From NCBI GenBank assembly GCA_041688015.1, contig JBDNIY010000001.1:372001-436000 (forward strand): DNA of 64,000 nt. The letters are read 5' to 3'. This document shows, one piece after another, positions 26,527 through 34,294 of the stretch; the first letter of the stretch is position 1, and each line of letters starts with the position of its first letter. Below the pieces are notes generated by a model that was given only the letters and a program-made list of their open reading frames with translations, was not told the origin of the DNA and searched no databases. Source of the stretch: Parvibaculum sp041688015 (GTDB taxonomy: Bacteria > Pseudomonadota > Alphaproteobacteria > Parvibaculales > Parvibaculaceae). A program made the translations under genes and the position numbers.

Positions 26527-27282
26527 ATGGCGCTGCCCGAATTTTCTATGCGTGGTCTGCTTGAAGCAGGCGTCCACTTTGGTCACCAGACACACCGCTG
26601 GAACCCGAAGATGGCCCCCTTCCTCTTTGGCGATCGCAACAACATCCACATCATCGATCTAGCCCAGACAGTTCCGCTTCTGCATCAGGCGCTTCTCGCC
26701 GTGCGTGACGCGGTTGCCGGTGGCGGTCGTGTGCTCTTCGTCGGCACCAAGCGTCAGGCTTCTGATCCTGTTGCTTCGGCGGCCCGCCAGTGCGCTCAAT
26801 ATTACATCAACCATCGTTGGCTCGGCGGCACGTTGACCAACTGGAAGACGATCTCGAACTCGATCCGCCGCCTCCGTCAGCTTGACGAGATGCTCGCGGG
26901 CGAAGCGCGTGGTCTGACCAAAAAAGAGATGCTCAACCTGACGCGCGAACGCGACAAGCTTGAGCGCGCCATTGGCGGCATCAAGGACATGGGCGGCATT
27001 CCCGACATCATGTTCGTGATTGACACCAACAAGGAAACCATTGCGATCGAAGAAGCGCGCAAGCTCAGTATCCCGGTTGTGGCCATTCTGGATTCGAACT
27101 CGAATCCCGACGGTATTGCCTACCCGATTCCAGGCAATGACGACGCGGCGCGTGCCATCACCATGTATTGCGATCTCGTCTCACGTGCTGTCATCGACGG
27201 CATTTCGCAGAGCCAGATCGCATCAGGCGTTGATGTCGGTGCGGAAGCTGAACCCGAAATCGCGGTTCCTGCCGAGGCCTGA
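26527..27282 (+). CDS. rpsB: 30S ribosomal protein S2
   Basis: This 251-residue protein of the small ribosomal subunit shows the two S2 signatures: the N-terminal MRGLLEAGVHFGHQTHRWNPKM and the later PDIMFVIDTNKE / IPVVAILDSNSNPD. The site AAAGGAG precedes ATG 26527. It is followed by tsf 163 bases away, the usual bacterial pair. The 130-base leader could take part in autoregulation, as is common for S2 operons. Confidence 0.97.
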   Translation: MALPEFSMRGLLEAGVHFGHQTHRWNPKMAPFLFGDRNNIHIIDLAQTVPLLHQALLAVRDAVAGGGRVLFVGTKRQASDPVASAARQCAQYYINHRWLGGTLTNWKTISNSIRRLRQLDEMLAGEARGLTKKEMLNLTRERDKLERAIGGIKDMGGIPDIMFVIDTNKETIAIEEARKLSIPVVAILDSNSNPDGIAYPIPGNDDAARAITMYCDLVSRAVIDGISQSQIASGVDVGAEAEPEIAVPAEA

Positions 27283-27311
27283 GTCTCCATCGAGACACGA
27301 TGACAAGGATT

Positions 27312-27346
27312 GGGCCCGGCGTGCGCATGAAAAGCGCGCCGGGCCC
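27312..27346. other. Strong GC-rich hairpin between rpsB and tsf
   Basis: GGGCCCGGCG-GCGC and its complement flank the loop ATGAAAA. The stem is 12-14 pairs long, but the downstream sequence (GCTTGCTT) is poor in T, so it may attenuate transcription or stabilise the rpsB end rather than stop transcription fully. Confidence 0.6.
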
Positions 27347-27445
27347 GCTTGCTTAAAAATCACCCGCACCGGGTCCGCCCGCGCAAAACTGAACCACGCG
27401 CAACTCAAGGTTTTCGTGTGGTCAGAACCTCAAGAGGATATCTAA

Positions 27446-28372
27446 ATGGCTGACATCACCGCAGGCATGGTGAAACAACTCCGCGAAACAACCGGCGTGG
27501 GGATGATGGACTGCAAGACGGCGCTCACCGAAACGGCCGGCGACATGGAAGCCGCCATCGATTGGCTGCGCACCAAAGGTCTTGCCAAGGCCGCCAAAAA
27601 ATCAGGTCGTGTGGCGGCTGAAGGTCTTGTGGGCGTCATCGCCGACGGCACGCGCGGTGCGCTGGTTGAAGTCAATTCCGAAACCGATTTCGTGGCCCGC
27701 AACGAAGCCTTCCAGACCATGGTCAACACCATCACGGCAACAGCCCTGACGGTTGAAGGTGACACCGACAAGCTGCTCGCCGCGACTTACCCCGGCAGCG
27801 CCTTGAATATCAAAGATTATGTCACTGGGCAGGTCGGCACGATCGGCGAAAACATGTCCGTGCGCCGCGCTGGTGCGATCAGCGTCACAGATGGCGTTGT
27901 CGCCGCCTATACGCATAATCAAGTCGCACCAAACCTCGGTAAGATCGGCGTGCTCGTTGGCCTGGAATCAACCGGCGATAAGGCCAAGCTCGCCGACCTC
28001 GGCAAGCAGATCGCCATGCACATCGCCGCGACAGCGCCGGTGGCCACGCGCCGCGAAGAAGTTGACACCGAGTTGGTCGAACGCGAGCGCAACGTGCTCA
28101 TCGCCGAAGCCAAGGAATCAGGCCGCCCCGACAACATCATCGAAAAGATGGTCGAAGGCCGCATCCGTAAGTTCTACGAAGAAGTCGTACTGCTCTCGCA
28201 GGCTTTCGTCGTGAACCCGGACCTGACCGTTGAAAAGGCCGTCAAAGAAGCTGAAGCCGCCGTCGGCGCGCCGATCACGGTTGTTGGTTTTGTTCGCTTC
28301 CTGCTCGGTGAAGGCATCGAAAAGGAAGAATCCGACTTTGCTGCCGAAGTTGCCGCGACAGCCCGCAGTTAA
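27446..28372 (+). CDS. tsf: Elongation factor Ts
   Basis: This 308-residue protein exchanges nucleotide on EF-Tu. The N-terminal UBA-like domain carries the signature LRETTGVGMMDCKTAL (residues 12-27), and the central core has SETDFVARN, which contacts the EF-Tu Mg2+ site (the TDFV motif). The C-terminal domain is full length. It follows rpsB and precedes pyrH, as in most bacteria. Confidence 0.97.
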   Translation: MADITAGMVKQLRETTGVGMMDCKTALTETAGDMEAAIDWLRTKGLAKAAKKSGRVAAEGLVGVIADGTRGALVEVNSETDFVARNEAFQTMVNTITATALTVEGDTDKLLAATYPGSALNIKDYVTGQVGTIGENMSVRRAGAISVTDGVVAAYTHNQVAPNLGKIGVLVGLESTGDKAKLADLGKQIAMHIAATAPVATRREEVDTELVERERNVLIAEAKESGRPDNIIEKMVEGRIRKFYEEVVLLSQAFVVNPDLTVEKAVKEAEAAVGAPITVVGFVRFLLGEGIEKEESDFAAEVAATARS

Positions 28373-28417
28373 GGCCTGATTAGCCCTCCAAAATGGGCCA
28401 ATTTGCTAAAGAATAAA

Positions 28418-28452
28418 AACGCCCCCGTCGCTTCTCTGTGCCGGGGGCGTTA
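28418..28452. terminator. GC-rich terminator hairpin after tsf
   Basis: AACGCCCCCG (28418-28427) pairs with CGGGGGCGTT (28442-28451). Read rightward it is followed by a weak T-stretch (TTATTG). Read leftward the stem is followed by TTTTTATTC, so it works best on the minus strand. It most likely limits rpsB-tsf transcription before pyrH. Confidence 0.6.
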
Positions 28453-28547
28453 TTGTGACCTGCCGGGCAGGGGATTCGCGCCCGGTTCCCGACTCGCCAC
28501 ATCCCCGATCCGCCCGCACCATGACCGCCGCACCGGAAGGCTCCCGC

Positions 28548-29279
28548 ATGTCCCGAAAACCGCTCTACAAGCGCGCCCTTCTCAAAGTGTCCGGCGAAGC
28601 TCTGATGGGCGATCAGCAATATGGCATCGACGTCAAAACGGTCGATCGCATCGCCGCCGAGATCAAACAGGCCACCGACATCGGCTGCGAGATTTGCCTC
28701 GTCATCGGCGGTGGTAACATCTTTCGCGGCCTTTCAGGTGCCGCTTCGGGCATGGAACGCGCCAGCGCCGACTATATGGGCATGCTCGCCACTGTCATGA
28801 ACGCGCTGGCCATGCAGAATTCGCTGGAACGCATGGGCGTCCAGACCCGGGTTCTTTCCGCCATCCCCATGACCACCATCGCCGAGCCATATATTCGCCG
28901 CAGAGCAGTGCGACATATGGAAAAAGGCCGCGTAGTTATTTTCGCGGCTGGCACAGGCAACCCGTTTTTCACCACCGACACCGCCGCCGCGCTCCGGGCC
29001 ACCGAGATGGGCTGCGATGCTCTGCTCAAGGGCACGCAGGTCGATGGTGTCTATTCCGCTGATCCCAAAAAGGTCAAGGATGCGACCCGCTATGACAGTC
29101 TGACCTATATGGACGTGCTCACCCGCGACCTTCAGGTTATGGATACGTCGGCCATCGCGCTGGCGCGTGAAAACAATATTCCGATCATCGTCTTCTCGAT
29201 CCATGACGATGGCGGTTTCGTCAATGTTCTGACAGGCGAGGGGCGCTGCACTATCATCGGCCCCGTTTCCGGCCAATAA
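28548..29279 (+). CDS. pyrH: Uridylate kinase
   Basis: This 243-residue enzyme phosphorylates UMP to UDP. It has the amino-acid-kinase fold with KVSGEALMG near the N-terminus, GGGNIFRG, and FAAGTGNPFFTTDTAA for nucleotide and UMP binding. ATG 28548 is preceded by GGAAGG and gives the normal length; ATG 28521 would add nine residues. It sits in the conserved order tsf-pyrH-frr-uppS. Confidence 0.95.
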   Translation: MSRKPLYKRALLKVSGEALMGDQQYGIDVKTVDRIAAEIKQATDIGCEICLVIGGGNIFRGLSGAASGMERASADYMGMLATVMNALAMQNSLERMGVQTRVLSAIPMTTIAEPYIRRRAVRHMEKGRVVIFAAGTGNPFFTTDTAAALRATEMGCDALLKGTQVDGVYSADPKKVKDATRYDSLTYMDVLTRDLQVMDTSAIALARENNIPIIVFSIHDDGGFVNVLTGEGRCTIIGPVSGQ

Positions 29280-29339
29280 TGCCGCCATTCCACCCTTCGC
29301 CCCCCTAAAGAATACGATAATCTAAAGGATATAGAGACC

Positions 29340-29906
29340 ATGGCTGATCCCCTAGCACTCGACATTGATGACGTCGAACGACGCATGCGCGGCGCCTTAG
29401 CGGCCCTCAAGCAGGAGTTCGTTGGCCTGCGCACCGGCCGCGCTTCCGCTTCGCTGCTCGACCCGATCATGGTCGAGGCCTATGGCCAATCCATGCCGCT
29501 CAATCAGGTCGGCACAGTCAATGCGCCAGAAGCCCGCCTGATCACGGTGCAGGTCTGGGACAAAGGCATGGTCAGCGCCGTGGATAAGGCCATCCGCACC
29601 TCTGGTCTCGGCCTCAATCCCAATGTGGACGGCACCCTGATCCGCTTGCCTATCCCGGAACTCAACGAAGAGCGCCGCACCGAGCTCACCAAGATTGCCG
29701 CCAAATATACCGAGCAGGCGCGCATCGCCGTGCGCAATGTGCGCCGCGATGCTATGGACGAGTTGAAGGCGCTGGAGAAGGACGGCCATATGGGCCAGGA
29801 CGATCACAAAGTCTGGACAGAGAAAGTTCAAAAGCTCACTGATAAGGTTATCGGTGAGATTGACGGCACCTTGACACATAAAGAAGCGGAAATCATGCAG
29901 GTATGA
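29340..29906 (+). CDS. frr: Ribosome recycling factor
   Basis: This 188-residue protein splits post-termination ribosomes together with EF-G. The family start DVERRMRGALAALKQEFVGLRTGRAS and the three-helix bundle segment LPELNEERR-type (here IPELNEERRTELTKIA) are present. Length is standard. It lies 60 bases after pyrH. The 65 bases before uppS are AT-rich, with no clear promoter. Confidence 0.97.
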   Translation: MADPLALDIDDVERRMRGALAALKQEFVGLRTGRASASLLDPIMVEAYGQSMPLNQVGTVNAPEARLITVQVWDKGMVSAVDKAIRTSGLGLNPNVDGTLIRLPIPELNEERRTELTKIAAKYTEQARIAVRNVRRDAMDELKALEKDGHMGQDDHKVWTEKVQKLTDKVIGEIDGTLTHKEAEIMQV

Positions 29907-29971
29907 GTGTTAACCTCGTGTTTTAGATAATTTAATTTAACTAACGGTATGTTTTAAATAGAGAAAGCCTA

Positions 29972-30733
29972 ATGATGATGGGGAGGCCAGACCCCTCGGT
30001 AAGTGAGCCTGCAGCGGCAGGTGTTCCGCGGCATGTTGCCATTATCATGGATGGCAACCGTCGCTGGGCCGCGCGCCGCCACCTGCCGCGCCAGCTTGGT
30101 CACCGTCAGGGTGTTGAAGCCGTGCGCGTCATCACCCGTGCCGCAGGCGAAATGGGCATTCGTTATCTGACCCTCTACGGCTTCAGCTCCGAGAATTGGA
30201 ACCGCCCCGCCGACGAAGTCAGCGACCTGATGGGTCTCCTTAAACTATTTATCCGCAAAGACTTAGCTGAACTTCATCAGAACGGTGTTCAGGTTCGCAT
30301 CATCGGGGATCGTGACGATCTTGACGCCGACATCGTGGCGCTGATCGAGGAAGCCGAAGCGCTAACCCGCGCCAATGACCGCCTCAAGCTCATCATTGCC
30401 TTTAACTACGGCGGCCAAAACGAGATCACGTCTGCCGTTCGGCGCATTGCGCGCGAGGTCAAGGCAGGTCGCCTCGATCCTGAAGCGATTTCTCAAGCTA
30501 CCGTGGCTGATCACCTTGATACCGCAGGCGTTCCAGATCCTGACCTTATCATCCGCACCAGCGGCGAAAAGCGGCTCTCCAATTTTCTGCTCTGGCAGAG
30601 CGCTTACGCTGAACTAATCTTCAGCGATGTTTTCTGGCCAGATTTTTCGCCCGAACGGCTGAAAGAGGCGATTGACGAATTTAACCAGCGTGATCGTCGC
30701 TTCGGTGCCGTGGCGGCACCTGTCAAACCCTGA
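29972..30733 (+). CDS. uppS: Undecaprenyl diphosphate synthase
   Basis: This 253-residue cis-prenyltransferase makes the C55 carrier lipid for peptidoglycan and LPS. The catalytic IIMDGNRRWA motif has Asp27, and the substrate-binding RTSGEKRLSNFLLWQSAY motif is near residues 193-210. The N-terminal 20 residues are an unconserved extension; ATGATGATG offers three adjacent starts. It heads the group uppS-cdsA-dxr-rseP, which links isoprenoid and membrane synthesis. Confidence 0.96.
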   Translation: MMMGRPDPSVSEPAAAGVPRHVAIIMDGNRRWAARRHLPRQLGHRQGVEAVRVITRAAGEMGIRYLTLYGFSSENWNRPADEVSDLMGLLKLFIRKDLAELHQNGVQVRIIGDRDDLDADIVALIEEAEALTRANDRLKLIIAFNYGGQNEITSAVRRIAREVKAGRLDPEAISQATVADHLDTAGVPDPDLIIRTSGEKRLSNFLLWQSAYAELIFSDVFWPDFSPERLKEAIDEFNQRDRRFGAVAAPVKP

Positions 30734-30761
30734 GCCTATAATAACGGAAGTCCCCGCACCC

Positions 30762-31652
30762 ATGCCTGCATCCGCCGAGACCTCCGACGCCAAACCGCCA
30801 GTTGGCAAATCCCCAAGTGGCAAACCTCCAAGTGGCAAATCTGCTGAATTGCGGACGCGCATCTTGTCCGCCGTGATCCTCGCGCCCATCGCGCTAGGCC
30901 TGACATGGCTCGGCGGCTGGTACTTTGCCGCGCTGCTGGCCGTCGCCGCCGTGGCCATGACGTTCGAGCTTTCGAACCTTTTGCCGGGGTTGGGCCTCGT
31001 CATGCGCATCATGCTCGGTGCCTTTGCGCTCCTGGCCATCTGGTTGACGGCCATTGGCGGGCCCTTTGTGGCGCTGCTCGTAAGCCTGACGGGGCTAACC
31101 TTCGTCGTCACTATTTCGATCCTGCGCAGCACCCCGTCGCTGTCGCCTGTCATCGTCTTTCCCTATCTCATCTTGCCGTTGATCTCTTTGGTTTGGCTCC
31201 GGCTCGATCCAGAATTTGGGCGACTGGCGATCTTCTGGCTGCTTATTACCGTCTGGGCGACCGACACCTTTGCTTATTTTGCCGGGCGTGGCATTGGCGG
31301 CCCCAAACTCGCACCGCGTCTTTCACCCAACAAGACCTGGGCTGGCCTAGTCGGCGGTATGGTTGGCGCAGCAGTTGTCGGTGCGATTACCGCAAGTTGG
31401 TTCAACCTTGGCTCTCCGCTGGGCCTTGCCATCATCAGTGCCATTCTGGCCGTGGTGGCGCAAGCGGGCGACATCTTTGAAAGCGCGTTGAAGCGGCGCG
31501 CTGGCGTCAAGGATTCTGGCGCACTCATCCCCGGCCATGGCGGCGCCCTTGATCGCGTGGATGGCATCGTGACGGCAGCCGTCGCTGCCGCCCTCATCGC
31601 CACTCTTCATCATGCCGCCAGCCCCGCCGCAGGAGTATTGTTGTGGCCGTGA
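30762..31652 (+). CDS. cdsA: Phosphatidate cytidylyltransferase
   Basis: This 297-residue membrane enzyme makes CDP-diacylglycerol from phosphatidic acid and CTP. About seven membrane helices are followed by the C-terminal signature (SPNKTWAGLVGG...KRRAGVKDSGALIPGHGGALDRVDG in two parts). The N-terminal 30 residues are a low-complexity tail with three copies of a five-residue repeat (P-[VS]-G-K-[SP]), encoded by a 15-base tandem repeat at 30798-30842. ATG 30762 follows uppS by 28 bases. The stop lies 10 bases inside dxr. Confidence 0.93.
   Translation: MPASAETSDAKPPVGKSPSGKPPSGKSAELRTRILSAVILAPIALGLTWLGGWYFAALLAVAAVAMTFELSNLLPGLGLVMRIMLGAFALLAIWLTAIGGPFVALLVSLTGLTFVVTISILRSTPSLSPVIVFPYLILPLISLVWLRLDPEFGRLAIFWLLITVWATDTFAYFAGRGIGGPKLAPRLSPNKTWAGLVGGMVGAAVVGAITASWFNLGSPLGLAIISAILAVVAQAGDIFESALKRRAGVKDSGALIPGHGGALDRVDGIVTAAVAAALIATLHHAASPAAGVLLWP
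30798..30842 (+). repeat. 15-base tandem repeat, three copies, inside cdsA
   Basis: Three in-frame copies of CCA-(A/G)NT-GGC-AAA-NCN lie at 30798-30812, 30813-30827 and 30828-30842. They encode PVGKS, PSGKP and PSGKS in the non-conserved N-terminal tail. Copy number can change by slippage without shifting the frame. Confidence 0.85.
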
Positions 31653-32875
31653 CCGCCAAAAACCAAAAAACCCAGCCCAACGACAATGAAGCGCCTGTGA
31701 CCTCCGCTGCCCGGCGCAGCGTCACTGTGCTGGGGGCCACCGGCTCGGTCGGTGTTTCGACGCTCGATCTCATTGCCCGTGAACCGGAGCGTTTCGATCT
31801 TGTCGCCATCACCGCGCATAAGAATGTCAAAAGCCTGATCGAGCAGGCCCGCCGCCTCCGCCCGCAGTTTGCCGTGATCGGCGACATGCTGCTTTATGAT
31901 GAGTTGAAGGCAGGCCTCGAAGGCACTGGCGTCGAAGTTGGGGCAGGGCGCAATGCCGTGATCGAGGCAGCGCTGCGACCCGCCGACTGGGTCATGGCCG
32001 GCATTGTCGGCACAGCTGGGCTTGAGCCCACGCTGGCCGCCGTCCGGCGTGGTGCCGCCGTCGCGCTCGCCAACAAAGAATGCCTCGTCTCCGCCGGGCC
32101 ACTTTTCCTGGCCGAAGTCGCCCGTTCTGGCGCCACCCTTTTGCCGGTGGATAGCGAACACAATGCCATTTTTCAGGTGCTGGATGCCGACCGCCTTCAC
32201 ACCGTTGACCGCATCATCCTGACGGCCTCCGGCGGTCCTTTCCGCACCACCTCACTTGAGGACATGGCGCGTGCCACGCCTGCTCAGGCTGTGGCGCACC
32301 CACGTTGGAATATGGGTGCCAAGATTTCGGTCGATAGCGCCACTCTGATGAACAAGGGCCTTGAGTTGATCGAGGCACACTATCTATTCCCGGTGGGCGA
32401 AGAGCGCCTCGACATTGTCATCCACCCAGAATCAATCGTCCATTCCATGGTCGCCTATGTGGATGGTTCGGTGTTGGCGCAGCTTGGCTCGCCCGACATG
32501 CGCACCCCCATCTCTTATGCACTGGCTTGGCCTGAACGCATGGCCACCCCCTGCGCACGCCTTAATCTTGCTGAAATAGGCGCGTTAACCTTCTCCGAGC
32601 CCGACCCAGTGCGGTTTCCAGCACTCCGCCTTGCTCGTGATGCCTTGCGGGCGGGTGGGGCCATGCCGACCATCCTAAATGCCGCCAATGAGATAGCGGT
32701 TGCGGCCTTTTTGGGGGGCCATATCGGCTTTCTGGAGATCGTGGAGATCGTCGAAAAAGTCTTAGGCCAGAGCCACGGCCAAGAGGCGGCTCCCGCCGAC
32801 CTGGATGAGATTTACGAAATCGACCGAATTGCCCGGATTCGTGCTGAGGAATTGGTGCATTTGGCTAGCCGCTGA
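31643..32875 (+). CDS. dxr: 1-deoxy-D-xylulose 5-phosphate reductoisomerase
   Basis: This 410-residue enzyme makes 2-C-methyl-D-erythritol 4-phosphate, the first committed step of the MEP isoprenoid pathway. The NADPH-binding GATGSVGVSTLDL is near residue 31, the metal and substrate motif PVDSEHNAIFQ near 170, and SATLMNKGLELIEAH near 230. The GTG start at 31643 has AGGAG upstream and overlaps cdsA by 10 bases. About 25 N-terminal residues are unconserved. Confidence 0.96.
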   Translation: MAVTAKNQKTQPNDNEAPVTSAARRSVTVLGATGSVGVSTLDLIAREPERFDLVAITAHKNVKSLIEQARRLRPQFAVIGDMLLYDELKAGLEGTGVEVGAGRNAVIEAALRPADWVMAGIVGTAGLEPTLAAVRRGAAVALANKECLVSAGPLFLAEVARSGATLLPVDSEHNAIFQVLDADRLHTVDRIILTASGGPFRTTSLEDMARATPAQAVAHPRWNMGAKISVDSATLMNKGLELIEAHYLFPVGEERLDIVIHPESIVHSMVAYVDGSVLAQLGSPDMRTPISYALAWPERMATPCARLNLAEIGALTFSEPDPVRFPALRLARDALRAGGAMPTILNAANEIAVAAFLGGHIGFLEIVEIVEKVLGQSHGQEAAPADLDEIYEIDRIARIRAEELVHLASR

Positions 32876-33006
32876 CGTAGTCTCCCTTCTGGACGTGCAA
32901 GCTCAATAGGGCTCGCATGGGGGCTTCGTGTACTTGGGCTGCGAAAATTTGAATTTTTTGGTGACATGCAGTGCACCGCACGATGTGAGATGGGACGTTT
33001 AGTGTA

Positions 33007-34149
33007 ATGAATTTGCTGGCCAGTCTAGGGAGCTTCGGCGAAAGCGCTGGGGGCTATATTATTCCCTTCCTGTTCGTGTTGACGGTCGTCGTGTTTTTTC
33101 ACGAACTCGGCCATTTCCTCGTTGCGCGCTGGTGTGGCGTCAAGATCGACACATTCTCTATCGGCTTTGGCCGCGAAGTCTTCGGTCGCGTTGACCGCTA
33201 CGGTACGCGCTGGAAGCTGAGTTGGATTCCGCTCGGTGGCTATGTGAAGTTTGCCGGTGACGAGAATGCCGCCAGCATGCCCGACAAAGAAAAATTATCA
33301 CAGATTCCCGAAAGCCAACGCGAAGGCCTCTTTTTCTTCAAGCCGCTCTACCAGCGCGTCGCCGTGGTCGCTGCCGGCCCCATCGCTAATTTCATTCTCT
33401 CCATCGTTATCTTCGCAGGCATCTTTTCCATTGTTGGGCAGGGCACAGCCATTGCCGTCATCGAAAGCGTGCAGCCTGGCAGCGCCGCCGAGGTCGCAGG
33501 CTTTCGCGCCGATGATCGCGTGGTCTCCATAGACGGTTCGACCATTAGCGGCTTTGAAGACATGCAGCGCGTTGTTTCGATCAGCGCCGGTGTGCCGATC
33601 AAGTTTGGCGTCATGCGCGATGGCTCTGAGATTACCTTGACTGCGACGCCGCGCTTGAAAGAGATCACCGACACCTTTGGCAACAGCCAACGCATCGGTC
33701 TTCTGGGTGTGCAGCGCAAGGCAGGTGAGGGCAGCTACAAGATCGTTAAGACCGATCCTGTGACCGGCCTATGGCACGGCGCACAGGAAACTTGGTTCAT
33801 TGTAGCGCGCACCATGGATTATTTGGGCGGTATGATTGCGGGTCGCGAAGACTCAAGCCAACTTGGCGGCCCTTTGCGGATTGCCGAAGTCTCTGGTCAG
33901 GTCGCGACGCTTGGCTTTGCAGCCCTTCTCAATCTGACCGCGGTTTTGTCGGTCAGCATTGGCCTGCTCAATCTGTTTCCGGTGCCCATGCTTGATGGTG
34001 GGCATCTTCTGTATTACGCCGTTGAAGGAGCCCGTGGGCGCCCTATGGGCGAGAAAGCACAGGAGGTCGGTTTTCGGATTGGCCTTGTGCTAGTGATGAT
34101 GTTGATGTTCTTTGCGACGTGGAACGATTTGGTGCATCTATTTACCTGA
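33007..34149 (+). CDS. rseP: Site-2 zinc metalloprotease RseP
   Basis: This 380-residue inner-membrane protease cleaves anti-sigma factors and leftover signal peptides within the membrane. The zinc motif HELGH is at residues 32-36, and the second motif LFPVPMLDGGHLLYY is near residue 320. One PDZ domain is evident in the periplasmic part (SVQPGSAAEVAGFRADDRVVSIDG), whereas E. coli has two. The 131 bases between dxr and this gene hold no gene and no promoter I can defend. Confidence 0.94.
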   Translation: MNLLASLGSFGESAGGYIIPFLFVLTVVVFFHELGHFLVARWCGVKIDTFSIGFGREVFGRVDRYGTRWKLSWIPLGGYVKFAGDENAASMPDKEKLSQIPESQREGLFFFKPLYQRVAVVAAGPIANFILSIVIFAGIFSIVGQGTAIAVIESVQPGSAAEVAGFRADDRVVSIDGSTISGFEDMQRVVSISAGVPIKFGVMRDGSEITLTATPRLKEITDTFGNSQRIGLLGVQRKAGEGSYKIVKTDPVTGLWHGAQETWFIVARTMDYLGGMIAGREDSSQLGGPLRIAEVSGQVATLGFAALLNLTAVLSVSIGLLNLFPVPMLDGGHLLYYAVEGARGRPMGEKAQEVGFRIGLVLVMMLMFFATWNDLVHLFT

Positions 34150-34294
34150 TTGTTGCTCATTTGATTGCTGGGGTTTTGGCGTTGTCCAGGGTGTCTTTGG
34201 GGGCTTTGCTTGCCCACTACGAAATTTCCCCATAAGGGGTTGGCTAAATATTGCAGCGCCGTTTGGGCGCAGCATTGTTGAGGATGGTGTGGGG

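Noticed and set aside
29907..29971. CtrA-type TTAA-N7-TTAA site between frr and uppS
   Set aside because: The AT-rich gap has TTAA, but the second half is two bases off (TTTT), too weak to claim.
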